Positions 9,301 through 16,449 of a DNA stretch of 37,832 nucleotides are shown one piece after another. The stretch is taken from the NCBI GenBank assembly GCA_017615055.1, contig JAGAAW010000070.1, positions 1 through 37,832 on the forward strand, in the 5' to 3' direction. The position numbers and the translations under genes were made by a program. The notes under the pieces are model-generated. The model had not been told where the DNA came from. It saw nothing but the letters and a program-made list of their open reading frames with translations, and ran no database searches. The first letter of the stretch is position 1, and every line of letters begins with the position of its first letter. This stretch comes from Fibrobacter sp. GTDB lineage: Bacteria > Fibrobacterota > Fibrobacteria > Fibrobacterales > Fibrobacteraceae.

Positions 9301-10666
9301 GCCGGTGCAGCCGTTCGTTATTGAAGAAAAGAAGCAGTTCCAGCCGTTCGACTTCAGCAAGGTGGTGAACGACCCGGATAACAAGCTCAGCGAACTCAAG
9401 TGGACGCTCGATAACGACAAGCCGGGTGCCAAGGATGCCCCTGCCAAGAAGGGTAAGAAGGGCAAGGCTGCCGAACCGGAAGCCGCTCCGACGAAGCATG
9501 AACTTATCTTCAACATCAGCGACAAGGGCGTGCTGACCTGCGAAACGCCGAACAAGTTCTGGTATGGTACTGAAACCGTGACGGTGAACGTGTTTGACCC
9601 GTCGGGCGAAAAGGCCTCCGTGAACGTGAAGTACACCGTGAAGCCGGTGAACGACCCGCCGGTCGTGAAGGAAATCCCGGGCCAGGAAACGCTTGAAGGC
9701 AAGTCCTTCAAGCCTATCAAGCTCGACCAGTACGTGAGCGACCCCGACCACAAGCCGCACGAAATCAAGTGGAAGGTGACGGGTGCCAAGATGCTCGACG
9801 TGATGATTTCTGGTGGCCGCGAAGCCGTAGTGAAGCCCAAGAAGCAGGATTGGTTCGGCGAAGAAACGCTCGTGTTCATGGCTCAGGACCCGTCCGGTGG
9901 TATGGACAAGACCGTGGTGAAGTTTGTGGTGAAGCATGTGAACGCCGCTCCGGTGATGCGTGACATGCAAGATTTCACCATCAAGGAAGACGACAACCAC
10001 GGCGTGCTTGTGGTACTCAAGACCGATCAGTATGCCCGCGACAAGGACCACAGGCCTGAAGAGCTCAAGTGGAGCTGGACTGGCAACAAGTTCCTTGATG
10101 TGAAGCATGACAAGTTCAAGAGGACGATTACTGTCGCCCAGCCGCACGAGAACTGGAACGGCAAGCCGGAACGCATTACCTTCACGGTCACTGACCCCGA
10201 AGGCGCGAAGGCATCGAAGACAGCCACCTTCACGGTGATTGCGGTGAACGACCCGCCGGTTGCGAAGTCCCAGACGTATATGACCCAGGAAGGCGAAGTG
10301 CTCAAGGTGCCCGCTTCCGAAGGCCTGTTCGCCGGCGTGCTTGACCCGGATGGCGAGAAGCCTGTATCGGCCCAGCTGGTGCAGCGTCCGCGCAACGGCA
10401 AGATTGACCTGAACGAACGCGACGGTAGCTTCACCTACACGCCGAACAAGGGATTCTCCGGCCTCGACGAATTCACCTTCAAGGTGAAGGACCCGGGTGG
10501 AGTCTACTCCAAGGTCGAGACTGCCGAAATCAACGTGACCTTCAAGATGAAGGACCTGCGTGGCGGCGAAAAGAAGCCTGCCCCGAAGGCCGAGGAACCG
10601 AAGAAGGAAGAAGAAAAGCCGGCTAAGGAAGACAAGAAGGGCAAGAAGAAAAAGAAGAAAAGGTAG
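3326..10666 (+). CDS. Giant secreted protein with 22 tandem cadherin/Ig-like repeats
   Basis: The 2446-aa protein has a Sec signal peptide (basic MKRMK, hydrophobic core, cleavage likely after VIAQ near residue 24). Residues 38-2309 hold 22 repeats of about 97-137 aa. The shared pattern is an IPxQTIxEKxxF start, a DPDH acidic loop, LKWxVSGNKxLKV, a PNxxWNGSE tryptophan turn, TFTVTDPEGA, and an FTVxSVND end. Acidic DPDH and VND motifs recall the Ca2+ linkers of cadherin-like domains. Residues about 2310-2410 form a different final module of the tandem-95 (Big_9/Cadherin_3) type, with DGSFTYTPNKGFSGLDEFTF. The last 35 residues are almost all Lys, Glu, Pro and Ala. It is probably a surface or matrix adhesin or a long envelope stalk. 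GGGAG lies 10 nt before the ATG and a terminator follows the stop. No anchor, sortase motif or enzyme domain was seen. Confidence 0.85.
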   Translation: MKRMKWPVTALLASAGVLASVVIAQENSDSAPAVENNAPSVNGIPGESINEGGKFAPIKLDNYVSDDMDKPDKLKWSVSGNKSIKVNISNDRVATLQVPDQYWNGSEDITFEAKDTKGAVGSETVNFTVESVNNPPVMKDIPEQTIDEGKQFTKIKLDDFVTDPDHPKDQILWEFDIQPAGKDQADGDLNVEIDPKRVATIIIPDTNWYGAAKITFTATDGEYASDKKTALFTVKPINDSPIIQKIPDQTIEEKNEFESISLTDFVSDVDDDVSKIKWTIAGNKDLKFDIDKYGTANIKIPNEFWNGSETITFTATDPAGAAVSTKATFTVKSINDPPEFTKDVPEQTIEEKQEFKPVELSQLVKDPDHKMDQLKWEVSGNKDLKVKIAGGVATISIPNKFWNGSETLKFKVCDPANACAESEASFTVNSVNDKPEFAKQIPNQTIDEKKQFQKIKLDEYVKDADHKNSELSWDVDVKHQGKEPQSGTLNVNIDESRVASIEIPDTYWNGTAIATFTCTDPEGASIKQAVTLTVNSINDKPVFTKIPDQEVEEKSELSSIVLDEYLSDPDHDISKLKVEVSGNKDIKVNINQKTREVTFKTPNELWNGSETVTFTATDPDGGVAKTSVKLSVKSINDPPVMKDIPEQTVKEKQEFKPVELDKYVDDLDHDKAKLKWTITGNRELKVSVDGNRVMKVTPPSPQWNGSETLTIKVTDPEGATDERSVAYTVESVNDVPEFVKQVNPQTIKEKEQFQPIKLGEMVRDMDNKASELTWSVEVKPAPGSKKKETGLNVEIDAQQVAKIIIPSKHWNGAEEITFTVTDPEGAKATSKAVFTVTSVNDVPVLKKIPDQMIEEKQQFNSVNLAELASDADHDFKDLKWTVAGNKQLKIDIDKAGVATIKTPSPMWNGSEKVTFTVTDPEGASAKTDAVFTVKSINDVPVMKDIPSQKIKEKEQFKTIALDDFVKDEDHDNSKLKWTFSGNKDLKVQMDSKRVVTVTAPNKFWHGEETVTFTVTDPEGASDSRKVKFTVESVNDLPVFTKPIKDQTIPEKREFAIINLADIVSDPDHKPEQLTWSFDVKAAKGAPKGYTPKLSVKVENRMARIIIPDKNWNGAEEITFKVEDPEGGKATCTALFTVTSVNDAPTIGKIDDQTIEEKQEFAPIDLASIIKDPDHPFEKLKIEVTGTKELKIDIAKDGKATIKTPNKMWNGTEKVTFAVSDPEGATAKTQVTFTVKSINDVPVMKDIVDQTIKEKGQFKPIELDNFVDDLDHPKNKLKWKIEGAKELKVQMDGSHKVTVVQPNPNWHGSEKVKFTVTDPEGASDSRTVTFTVESVNDAPEFVRELKDQSIDEKKQFQPIKLADLVKDPDHKTSELKWSFDVKPAKAGAAAAPKKGKKGKEEEKAPAGESLKVKIDAQQVATIEIPNKYWNGAASITFTATDPEGAKVSKTAHFEVRSINDAPKISDKAPQGETIREGGRFKTIDLASLANDPDHPASSLKWTVSGNKQLKVDIRKDNTVIVAVPDPQWSGREMLTFTVTDPEGASANHKMTFEVTRVNDPPTLAKKIPDQKIKEKEQFKQIKLDEYVKDPDNKPNELSWSISGNKKLKAEISSSRILTVSAPDKYFWCAPETMVLIVKDPDGAETSQTVTFEITSVNDAPEMKDIQGQKIKEKGQFKEIDLNKFVKDPDHKPEQLTWTATVAKAGGAAPAPKKAAPKKPAKKGKKGAKEEKEEEAAPAPAPADDFQVEIDNRNIARIKIADQYWHGERNVTFTVTDPEGAKASKTATFTVESVNDAPVIKPIPIQSIQEKEHFKPIDLSQFVSDPDHAFGALKFEVGATRSLKASVNSKKELVVTTPDKFWSGTEKVKVDVLDPEGAKASVQITFEVTPVNDPPVVHNIPGQKIKEKEKFEPIDLSKAATDPDNKPAELKWSVSGNKDLKVDIKGSRGMVVTPNPNWFGKETITFTVKDPSGASASKTATFEVTPVNDPPTLKPVQPFVIEEKKQFQPFDFSKVVNDPDNKLSELKWTLDNDKPGAKDAPAKKGKKGKAAEPEAAPTKHELIFNISDKGVLTCETPNKFWYGTETVTVNVFDPSGEKASVNVKYTVKPVNDPPVVKEIPGQETLEGKSFKPIKLDQYVSDPDHKPHEIKWKVTGAKMLDVMISGGREAVVKPKKQDWFGEETLVFMAQDPSGGMDKTVVKFVVKHVNAAPVMRDMQDFTIKEDDNHGVLVVLKTDQYARDKDHRPEELKWSWTGNKFLDVKHDKFKRTITVAQPHENWNGKPERITFTVTDPEGAKASKTATFTVIAVNDPPVAKSQTYMTQEGEVLKVPASEGLFAGVLDPDGEKPVSAQLVQRPRNGKIDLNERDGSFTYTPNKGFSGLDEFTFKVKDPGGVYSKVETAEINVTFKMKDLRGGEKKPAPKAEEPKKEEEKPAKEDKKGKKKKKKR
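3437..10252 (+). repeat. 22-copy tandem domain repeat with a three-domain super-repeat
   Basis: Repeats average 103 residues. Copies 2, 5, 8, 11, 14, 17 and 20 each carry an extra loop at the same place, between the LxW strand and the LxVxID strand. All other copies are short. This gives a super-repeat of three domains, about 900 bp (long-loop positions near 3853, 4750, 5656, 6559 and 7462). Copies 7, 10 and 13 share near-identical openings (PVMKDI) and closings (TVESVND), as expected if three-domain blocks were duplicated together. Confidence 0.85.
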
Positions 10667-10690
10667 CCCTTAGGCAGTAATGAAACTTTA

Positions 10691-10717
10691 AACCCGCGCT
10701 TATGGCGCGGGTTTTCT
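10691..10717 (+). terminator. Intrinsic terminator of the giant repeat gene
   Basis: Perfect 9-bp stem AACCCGCGC (10691-10699) / GCGCGGGTT (10705-10713) followed by TTTT CTG, 24 nt after the TAG stop. Confidence 0.85.
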
Positions 10718-10795
10718 GTATCTATAGAAAGACTTGTGTGTTGGGAATACTGCCTGTGCTTATGATGCTGCGGAGCATTCGCTTAATAAACGAAA

Positions 10796-10817
10796 AACCC
10801 TCTCTTTCGAGAGGGTT
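10796..10817 (-). terminator. Intrinsic terminator of the tRNA-Asp gene
   Basis: Perfect 9-bp stem AACCCTCTC (10796-10804) / GAGAGGGTT (10809-10817) with loop TTTC. On the minus strand it ends in TTTTTCG and starts 6 nt after the tRNA 3' end. Confidence 0.8.
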
Positions 10818-10823
10818 TTATCG

Positions 10824-10899
10824 CGGGATAGACGAGGCTTGAACTCGCAACCTCCGGCGTGACAGGCCGGTGCTCTAACCAAAATTGAGCTACCACCCC
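10824..10899 (-). tRNA. tRNA-Asp (anticodon GTC)
   Basis: Read on the minus strand, the 76-nt cloverleaf folds fully. The acceptor stem is GGGGTGG/CTATCCC (two G-U pairs). The D arm is GCTC/GAGC with GGTTA in the loop. The anticodon stem is CCGGC/GCCGG around CTGTCAC, giving anticodon GTC. The T arm is GCGAG/CTCGT with loop TTCAAGC. The discriminator is G73, as usual for aspartate. CCA is not encoded. The gene stands alone between a TTGACA-N17-TATATT promoter and its own terminator. Confidence 0.93.
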
Positions 10900-10931
10900 A
10901 GGTGGTTTGACTGATTTCTCAATCAACGTGC

Positions 10932-10962
10932 CAAATATATAAACCTTTTACCGTTCTGTCAA
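10932..10962 (-). promoter_or_regulatory. Promoter of tRNA-Asp
   Basis: Minus strand TTGACA, 17-nt spacer, TATATTTG (box at 10932-10939). This is the best complete promoter in the window and shows that the TTTG-extended -10 box is used with a normal -35 element. The box lies 32 nt upstream of the mature tRNA 5' end. Confidence 0.75.
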
Positions 10963-11012
10963 GTGAAAAAACGCCTTTTTCCCTCTTTTTTTAAGAAAAA
11001 TATTGCGTTGTT

Positions 11013-11085
11013 CTGGTCTAGATCCTTCGACTTCAACAAGAGATGGTGCTGAACTGTATGGATCCTCCTTGCGGAGGATGACCAG
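11013..11085 (-). repeat. Dispersed intergenic repeat, copy A
   Basis: Minus-strand copy of the GTCATCCT ... AGTCGAAGGATCT repeat. It is bounded by the inverted hexamers CTGGTC (11013-11018) and GACCAG (11080-11085) and contains a 7-bp hairpin (11062-11079). It lies just downstream of pgpH, where its hairpin may act as a 3' end. Confidence 0.6.
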
Positions 11086-11102
11086 TAACTCCGAACTAGT
11101 AA

Positions 11103-13388
11103 TTATTTCTGGCCGGGGTACTTGACGCGGGTGTGGAACGTGCCGTCTAGGCTATGCAGGAATTCCTTCTCGAGCTTGAAGAGTTCCCTGATGGAAAGGT
11201 CGCACTCGCTGAACTGCCCTTCATCGAACCTGCCGTGGATGGTCTTGTGGATCATGTCGGCAATGGCCTCGGGGCTCTGGTCGGTCATGGAGCGGCTTGT
11301 CGCCTCGATGATGTCGGCGAGCATGAGGATTGCCGTCTCCTTGGTCTGCGGCTTGGGCCCGTTGTAGCGGAACTTGGCCTCGTCGACGATCTTGCCTTCG
11401 GCCTTGGCCTGTTCGACAGCTTTGTAGTAGAAGTACTGTATGAGCGTGGTGCCGTGGTGCTCGCGGATACCTGCGGTAACGATATCGGGCAGCTTGTATT
11501 CCTTCGCGAGCATCGCGCCGTTCTCGACGTGGCTGACGATGATGGAGGCGGAGTATTCCGGCCTGTTGTCGTCGTGCGGGTTGATCCCCTGCTTCTGGTT
11601 CTCGGTAAAGTACTCGGGGCGTGTCGTCTTGCCTATATCGTGGTAGAGCGCCATGACGCGCACCAGCAGCGAATCAGCGCCGATACTGTCGGCGACCTTC
11701 TCGGCGAGGTTGGACACCTGGATGCTGTGGTGGAACGTACCCGGGGCAAGTTCGGAGATGCGCTTGAGCGCCGGACGGTTGAAGTCGGACATTTCCATGA
11801 GCGTAAGGACGGTCGTGATGCCGAAGATGCGCTCGATAAGGTGGATAAAGAACACGGAGGCAATCGCCGTGCAGATCATGATGTTCACGGAGCCCGCAAT
11901 AAGCGTCTGGTAGAAGGGAATGACTCCCATGCGGTTACGCAGCAGGAACATGACGCAGATGGCGCCTGCAAGCCCCACGATGCCTGCGATGATGGACCAG
12001 ATGAACTGGATGCGGTAGCGGATGCGCATGAGCGGGGAGGTGAGGATAGATAGCACGCAGAACACGGCGACCATTGCGGCGAGGTCGTAGCCGTTCAGGA
12101 TACCGAAGATGATGGACGAGAATGCGCTGAAGGCAATGCCTACGCGCTGTTCGTAGAGCACCATCGCAATGACGGGCGTGAGCGCGAACGGGTACACCCA
12201 CATGAGGTCGATGCCCTCGGGGAGCGGCATCATCTCGAGCTTGTTGAGGCTACCCGAGAAGTTGTGCATGAGCCAGAATACCGCGAGCTGGAGGGCGATG
12301 AGCGCCATGAGGCTCCAGAGCTGGCGCGGAGTGCGCAGCGACTTGGTGGCCGTGGAGAATGCGAAGAAGCAGAACAGCACGGTAATGATGATGAAGAACA
12401 CTAGCATCTGGCCGTAGGGGGCGGTAAGCGTGCGTGCGTTTTCTTCTTTCTGCTGAGCCTGCTGGAAGGCCTCGAGCTTTTCGAGGATTTCCTTGGTCAC
12501 GGGTGTACCCTGTGCTACGATTTCGACGCCGCGCGGGACCATACCCTTGATGAGGGTAACCTTGTTGCGGGCTTCCTGCTTGCGGGCGAGTGTCTCCTTT
12601 TCGAGGTAGAACACGTTGGGGAGCGTGAACACGTAGAGGATCTCATAGAATGCGCTCTGCAGGCCCTGTTCGGTGGGGAATGCGCGCTGCAGTTGGCTGA
12701 ACGCCTCTTCGATGCGGCGCTGGATGGGCTGGATCTCGCTCACTTCAAGCGTGTTCTCTTCGCTATCCTTGATGAGCGAGACTGTGGGCTTGTTGTAGAT
12801 GAGTGCCTTCGTGTTCTGCAGGTTGTAGTTGTTGCTGAACAGCTGCACTTCGGTTTCGGTCTTTGCGATGAGCGTGTTGGAAACGCCCTTTTCGAGCATG
12901 CGGTTGAATATCGCGAGGAGCGAGTCGCGCGCCTTAGAGTTCTGGCTGAGCGGGCGGATTGCCGTAACGGATATGCGCTGCTTCAATGTCTCGTAGATGC
13001 GGCTTGCCTGCTGCACCTTGCGCTGCAGGGAGTCGCTGTTCTCGCTGTTTGCCCCGTTCGCGCTAATCTGTGCCTGCAGGTAGCCGTACTGGGCTAGTTT
13101 CTGCAGGTATTGCTTGAGGTCTTCGCTGATGCGGTTTGTCTCGTCGGTGTTGTACCCGAAGATTGCGCTCACCTTCTCTTCGGCGCGCTGGCGCTCGGCT
13201 TCGATCTCCTGCTTGGACTTGGGAATGTCGAACTTGAGCGTAGACACGATGGTGCGCGTGCTCAACTGGCCCAGGTGCGGGTGTTCTGCCTGCAGGGCGA
13301 TGTTCTTGTCGGGGAAAAGGAAGATGGCGAGCGCTGTTATGAGCACCCATCCGATAACGAGGTGTAACCTTTTTTGCTTCTTTTTCAT
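11103..13388 (-). CDS. pgpH: PgpH-type 7TM-HD cyclic-di-AMP phosphodiesterase
   Basis: The 761-aa protein has the full PgpH architecture. There is one N-terminal membrane helix (about 10-26), then an extracytoplasmic 7TMR-HDED domain (about 40-320). Seven membrane helices follow (about 325-520), then a cytoplasmic HD domain with GTFHHS (His553-His554), YHDIGK (His583-Asp584) and REHHGT (His644-His645). Members hydrolyse c-di-AMP to pApA, controlling osmotic and cell-wall homeostasis. It overlaps phoH by 4 nt (ATGA), so the two are translationally coupled. The usual third member of this cluster, ybeY, is absent downstream. The family assignment is firm. Substrate specificity is inferred from family knowledge. 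Confidence 0.93.
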   Translation of the reverse strand: MKKKQKRLHLVIGWVLITALAIFLFPDKNIALQAEHPHLGQLSTRTIVSTLKFDIPKSKQEIEAERQRAEEKVSAIFGYNTDETNRISEDLKQYLQKLAQYGYLQAQISANGANSENSDSLQRKVQQASRIYETLKQRISVTAIRPLSQNSKARDSLLAIFNRMLEKGVSNTLIAKTETEVQLFSNNYNLQNTKALIYNKPTVSLIKDSEENTLEVSEIQPIQRRIEEAFSQLQRAFPTEQGLQSAFYEILYVFTLPNVFYLEKETLARKQEARNKVTLIKGMVPRGVEIVAQGTPVTKEILEKLEAFQQAQQKEENARTLTAPYGQMLVFFIIITVLFCFFAFSTATKSLRTPRQLWSLMALIALQLAVFWLMHNFSGSLNKLEMMPLPEGIDLMWVYPFALTPVIAMVLYEQRVGIAFSAFSSIIFGILNGYDLAAMVAVFCVLSILTSPLMRIRYRIQFIWSIIAGIVGLAGAICVMFLLRNRMGVIPFYQTLIAGSVNIMICTAIASVFFIHLIERIFGITTVLTLMEMSDFNRPALKRISELAPGTFHHSIQVSNLAEKVADSIGADSLLVRVMALYHDIGKTTRPEYFTENQKQGINPHDDNRPEYSASIIVSHVENGAMLAKEYKLPDIVTAGIREHHGTTLIQYFYYKAVEQAKAEGKIVDEAKFRYNGPKPQTKETAILMLADIIEATSRSMTDQSPEAIADMIHKTIHGRFDEGQFSECDLSIRELFKLEKEFLHSLDGTFHTRVKYPGQK

Positions 13389-14335
13389 TTTCTCGTTTCC
13401 TTTTGTTCGTAGGCGAGGAGAATGTCTTTCACGAGCGGGTGACGCAGCACGTCGGTCGCGCCAAAGGTAATCTGCGCGATTCCGTGTATGCCCGAAAGTA
13501 TGCGCATGGCGTGCTTGAGGCCGGACTCTTCGCCCTTCGCGAGGTCGACCTGCGAGGTGTCGCCCGTTATGATGGCCTTGCTGTGCGGGCCGAGGCGCGT
13601 GAGGAACATCTTCATCTGCGCGACGGTCGTGTTCTGCGCCTCGTCGAGGATAATGAAGGCACGCTTGAGCGTGCGCCCGCGCATGTAGGCGAGCGGGGCC
13701 ACCTCTATGGCGCCCGTTTCCTCGTAGCGGCGGAGTTTTTCTGCCGGCAGGAGTTCGGAGAGGCTGTCCTGGATGGGGCGGAGGTAGGGGGCTATCTTTT
13801 CCTTGAGGTCGCCGGGCAAAAAGCCGAGGGTTTCGCCCGCCTCGACTGCCGGGCGGACCAGGCAGATGCGTTCGGCTTCGCGGTTCTCGAGGCTTGCGAC
13901 AGCGAGGGCCACGGCGAGGAAAGTCTTGCCAGTACCGGCGGGCCCCTTCGCGAATATGACGTCGTTTTTCGCGACCGCCTTCACCAGTTCGACCTGCGAG
14001 CGGGTCTTGGGCGCAATCGCGACGCCGAACCGGTTACGGATGATGGGCTCGGTCGGAATGCCTTCCAGTTCGTTCACGTTCTGGGGTTGGGGGCCGCCTA
14101 GGAGGCGCTCCACTTCGGCTGCGGTGAGGATGTCGCCCTGCTTTGCCACCTTCTTGAGCTGGTCGAGCACGGCAAACAAGCCCTGGGTATCGGCTTTTTT
14201 GCCCTCGACAATATTGAGCCCAGGAAGCCTTGTTTGTATTTCAACGCAAAAACGGCTCTCCAGTAACCGGAAAACCGCTTCGTTTTCACCTGAAATCATT
14301 CGCTTCAGGTTATCTGATATGGAATAATGTTCCAA
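13385..14335 (-). CDS. phoH: PhoH-family ATPase
   Basis: The 316-aa cytoplasmic P-loop protein has Walker A GPAGTGKT (131-138), Walker B FIILDEAQ (227-234) and a C-terminal arginine-bearing GATDVLRHP motif. It matches the usual PhoH/YbeZ length and is thought to act in RNA metabolism and ribosome maturation with YbeY. The start shown is TTG, 5 nt after the TAG of the upstream lipoprotein gene, with TAGG just before it. An ATG 12 codons later (MISGENEA) is the alternative. Its stop overlaps the pgpH start by ATGA. The operon order is lipoprotein, phoH, pgpH. Confidence 0.9.
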   Translation of the reverse strand: MEHYSISDNLKRMISGENEAVFRLLESRFCVEIQTRLPGLNIVEGKKADTQGLFAVLDQLKKVAKQGDILTAAEVERLLGGPQPQNVNELEGIPTEPIIRNRFGVAIAPKTRSQVELVKAVAKNDVIFAKGPAGTGKTFLAVALAVASLENREAERICLVRPAVEAGETLGFLPGDLKEKIAPYLRPIQDSLSELLPAEKLRRYEETGAIEVAPLAYMRGRTLKRAFIILDEAQNTTVAQMKMFLTRLGPHSKAIITGDTSQVDLAKGEESGLKHAMRILSGIHGIAQITFGATDVLRHPLVKDILLAYEQKETRK

Positions 14336-14340
14336 GTTGC

Positions 14341-14649
14341 CTACTCGGCGTCGGGACGTTCCACAGGAATACCGAGTTTATTCTTGGCCTCGAAGATTTC
14401 CTTGCGGAGCTTATGGTTTTCTTCGGTAGCGGCCATGGCTTCGTCTTCGGTCTTCTTCAGCTTGTTTTCGTCAATAACTTCCTTGGGGGCTGCGGCCTTC
14501 TTGCTGCTACCACCAGACACGGCGGCGGCATCGTCACCGTCATCAGCGTAGCCACTGTCGTCGCTACCACCGGAAGAACCGGCACAGGCGGTCAAGAGTG
14601 CAAAAGAAAGAGAGGCAAGGATAAGTTTCCATTTTTTTGTAAGAGACAT
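14341..14649 (-). CDS. Small lipoprotein, first gene of the phoH-pgpH operon
   Basis: The 102-aa product starts MSLTKKWKLILASLSF and has a type II signal peptide with lipobox LTAC. A Gly/Ser/Asp/Ala-rich linker follows, then a charged helix likely to form a coiled coil (about residues 60-95). An ATG 15 nt further upstream is in frame, but GGAG overlaps it and sits 9 nt before the second ATG, so I prefer the start at 14649. The stop is 5 nt from the phoH start. The envelope location suggests a structural or tethering role. No family was recognised. Confidence 0.7.
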   Translation of the reverse strand: MSLTKKWKLILASLSFALLTACAGSSGGSDDSGYADDGDDAAAVSGGSSKKAAAPKEVIDENKLKKTEDEAMAATEENHKLRKEIFEAKNKLGIPVERPDAE

Positions 14650-14721
14650 TTGTTCAGGCTCCATTCTAGTCTGTGATGCCTAAAATGTATATAATTTATG
14701 GAGAAAAAAGTGTAAAAAAGG

Positions 14722-14729
14722 TAAATTTT
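14722..14729 (+). promoter_or_regulatory. Possible -7 box very close to the pepP start
   Basis: TAAATTTT, one mismatch from TAnnTTTG, ends 4 nt before the ATG at 14734. If used, pepP mRNA would be leaderless. AAAGG at 14717-14721 is an alternative ribosome binding site on a longer mRNA. Confidence 0.3.
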
Positions 14730-14733
14730 ATAC

Positions 14734-16101
14734 ATGCAAACGCTCGAAAACCTTAAAAAGGCCTATTCGCAGGTCTTTATTTCGTCGCCGGATTACGATT
14801 CCAGGGCCATTTATGCCCGCCGCCGGCAGTTTATGCTCAAAAATCTCGACTCCTTCTGCATTTTTTCGGGTATGCCGATAGACCCGGGGAGCGAGGAGGC
14901 CTTTACCGAGACCTGGACGCGCTTTGTGCAGGAACCGTCGTTCCTGTACCTTACGGGCGTGAACCAGGCGGGCTGTTACCTGGTGCTGGACCCGAAAAGC
15001 AAGTCGGAAATTCTGTTCGTGCCGCGCAAGAACCCCTTCCGCGAATTCTGGGTGGGCAAGCGCCTCGGGTACCTGAAAAAGGATAGCGATGTCGCGAGGC
15101 TGACGGGAATCAGGGATGTGAGGCCGGTCGAGGAATTCGAGGCGGTGCTTGAGGGCCTTTGCAAGAAGTACGTCAATAAGGGCTTTGCCTACGCACTCTA
15201 TTTCGATACGCTCAAGGATGACCATAACGACAGGTTCTACCGCAAGTACAGGCCGTTCATGTCGAGATATTCGATAAAGCTGCGTTCCGTTGCCGAACTG
15301 CACTGGAAAGATAGGCTCGTGCTCGGGCCGGAGCGCATTGCGGATGCCCGCGTAGCGCAGGAGGCGACCGAGAAGGCCTTTAGGGCGGTGCTCCCGAAGG
15401 TGAAGGGCTTTAAGAACGAGCGGGAACTGTACCTCACGCTCAACTACGAGATGCAGATGCGTAGCGATGGCGACCTTGCCTTCCCGACGATATGTGCGGG
15501 TGGCGCGAACGCCTGTTGCCTGCACTACGTGAAGAATGACGAACAAATTAACGGGAACGACCTGATCCTCCTCGATTTCGGGGTGCGGTACGGTACGCTC
15601 CACAGCGATATATCCCGCACGATTCCTGCATCGGGCAGGTTTGACCCGCTGCAGGCGATGCTCTACCAGATTGTGCTCGATTCCGCCCGCGAGTACCAGA
15701 AGGCGGTAAGGCCCGGCGTTAGTTTGCGTGAAATCGGGGGTATCCCCTGGGAGTTCATTATGCGTGAACTCGAGACCCGCCTGGTGAAGGGCGCCAAGGG
15801 TAAGTACAAGTTGCTTTATGAGATGCGCCCGCATGGGGTAAGCCACTTTATTGGCGAGCAGATTCACGAGGGGGCTCCCGGGTCACGTTCGCTGGATAGC
15901 GTCCTTGAACCGGGTATGCTTATTTCGTGCGAGCCGGGGCTCTACGGGCACTTTGAGGCCACGATAGGCGGTAAGCGCTACTGTGAGCAGATCGGCATCC
16001 GCATCGAGGACGACTTGCTCATCACGAAGAACGGCTTTGAGAACATCTCTATCGCAATTCCTAGGGAAATCAAGGAAATTGAGAAATTGATGAAAGGCTA
16101 G
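14734..16101 (+). CDS. pepP: Xaa-Pro aminopeptidase (M24B)
   Basis: The 455-aa cytoplasmic metallopeptidase removes N-terminal residues before proline. Residues about 25-190 are the AMP_N domain. Residues about 205-440 are the pita-bread catalytic domain with the five metal ligands visible: Asp281 (LLDFGV), Asp292 (HSDISRT), His371 (VSHFIG), Glu400 (SCEPG) and Glu425 (RIEDD). The upstream His (PHGVSH) is also present. Length fits the family. It is transcribed divergently from the lipoprotein-phoH-pgpH operon across an 84-nt gap, and appears to be a single-gene unit. Confidence 0.92.
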   Translation: MQTLENLKKAYSQVFISSPDYDSRAIYARRRQFMLKNLDSFCIFSGMPIDPGSEEAFTETWTRFVQEPSFLYLTGVNQAGCYLVLDPKSKSEILFVPRKNPFREFWVGKRLGYLKKDSDVARLTGIRDVRPVEEFEAVLEGLCKKYVNKGFAYALYFDTLKDDHNDRFYRKYRPFMSRYSIKLRSVAELHWKDRLVLGPERIADARVAQEATEKAFRAVLPKVKGFKNERELYLTLNYEMQMRSDGDLAFPTICAGGANACCLHYVKNDEQINGNDLILLDFGVRYGTLHSDISRTIPASGRFDPLQAMLYQIVLDSAREYQKAVRPGVSLREIGGIPWEFIMRELETRLVKGAKGKYKLLYEMRPHGVSHFIGEQIHEGAPGSRSLDSVLEPGMLISCEPGLYGHFEATIGGKRYCEQIGIRIEDDLLITKNGFENISIAIPREIKEIEKLMKG

Positions 16102-16402
16102 CCCTGCAACTTCTTTTTTTCTCCAAAAATAAACATTCTAGATATTTGAACTGCATCGTTTAATTTCAGCAATAAACGATGCAGTTTAACGTATGGAAGG
16201 CGTCGGCCACCACCGGTCAAGGCGAGTGCCGCAGCCATACTTGTATGGCTATGGCCGAGCCGTAAGGTTGGCGCTTGCGCCATGATGGGGAGGGTGCAGG
16301 GAGGGGCCCGTGCGGCCTTCGCAACTCCGAGCGGGGGCCCCTCCCGCGTGTTTTTCTTACCTGACTTTTAGTGCCCTTTTTAGAAAGTGTGGGCTACTTT
16401 TC
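16102..16402. ncRNA. Structured intergenic region, possible small RNA
   Basis: This 300-nt gene-free stretch has clear structure. It holds a perfect 14-bp inverted repeat (AACTGCATCGTTTA 16149-16162 / 16173-16186, 10-nt loop), a stem AGCCATAC/GTATGGCT near 16233-16250, a small TGGCGC/GCGCCA stem near 16269-16282, and a very strong GC-rich terminator at 16299-16356. A GC-rich, hairpin-dense block ending in a terminator is what an independent small RNA of about 160 nt would look like. It could instead be the long 3' UTR of pepP. No known RNA family was recognised. Confidence 0.4.
16299..16356 (+). terminator. Strong GC-rich intrinsic terminator
   Basis: Perfect 11-bp stem GGGAGGGGCCC (16299-16309) / GGGCCCCTCCC (16335-16345), with a 25-nt loop, followed by GCGTGTTTTTCTT. 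It ends either pepP or the candidate small RNA and insulates the next gene. Confidence 0.75.
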
Positions 16403-16410
16403 TAAATTTG
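16403..16410 (+). promoter_or_regulatory. TAnnTTTG promoter box for the aas fusion gene
   Basis: TAAATTTG, 39 nt before the start codon at 16450. No convincing -35 hexamer was seen. Confidence 0.5.
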
Positions 16411-16449
16411 GGGGCAGTAAATTGTATCCTGTTTTACAAGGGATGAAAA

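Noticed and set aside
3437-10252. CRISPR array or insertion sequence in the highly repetitive 7-kb region
   Set aside because: The repeats are about 300 bp, in frame and encode protein domains. There are no short identical repeats with unique spacers and no inverted ends or transposase.
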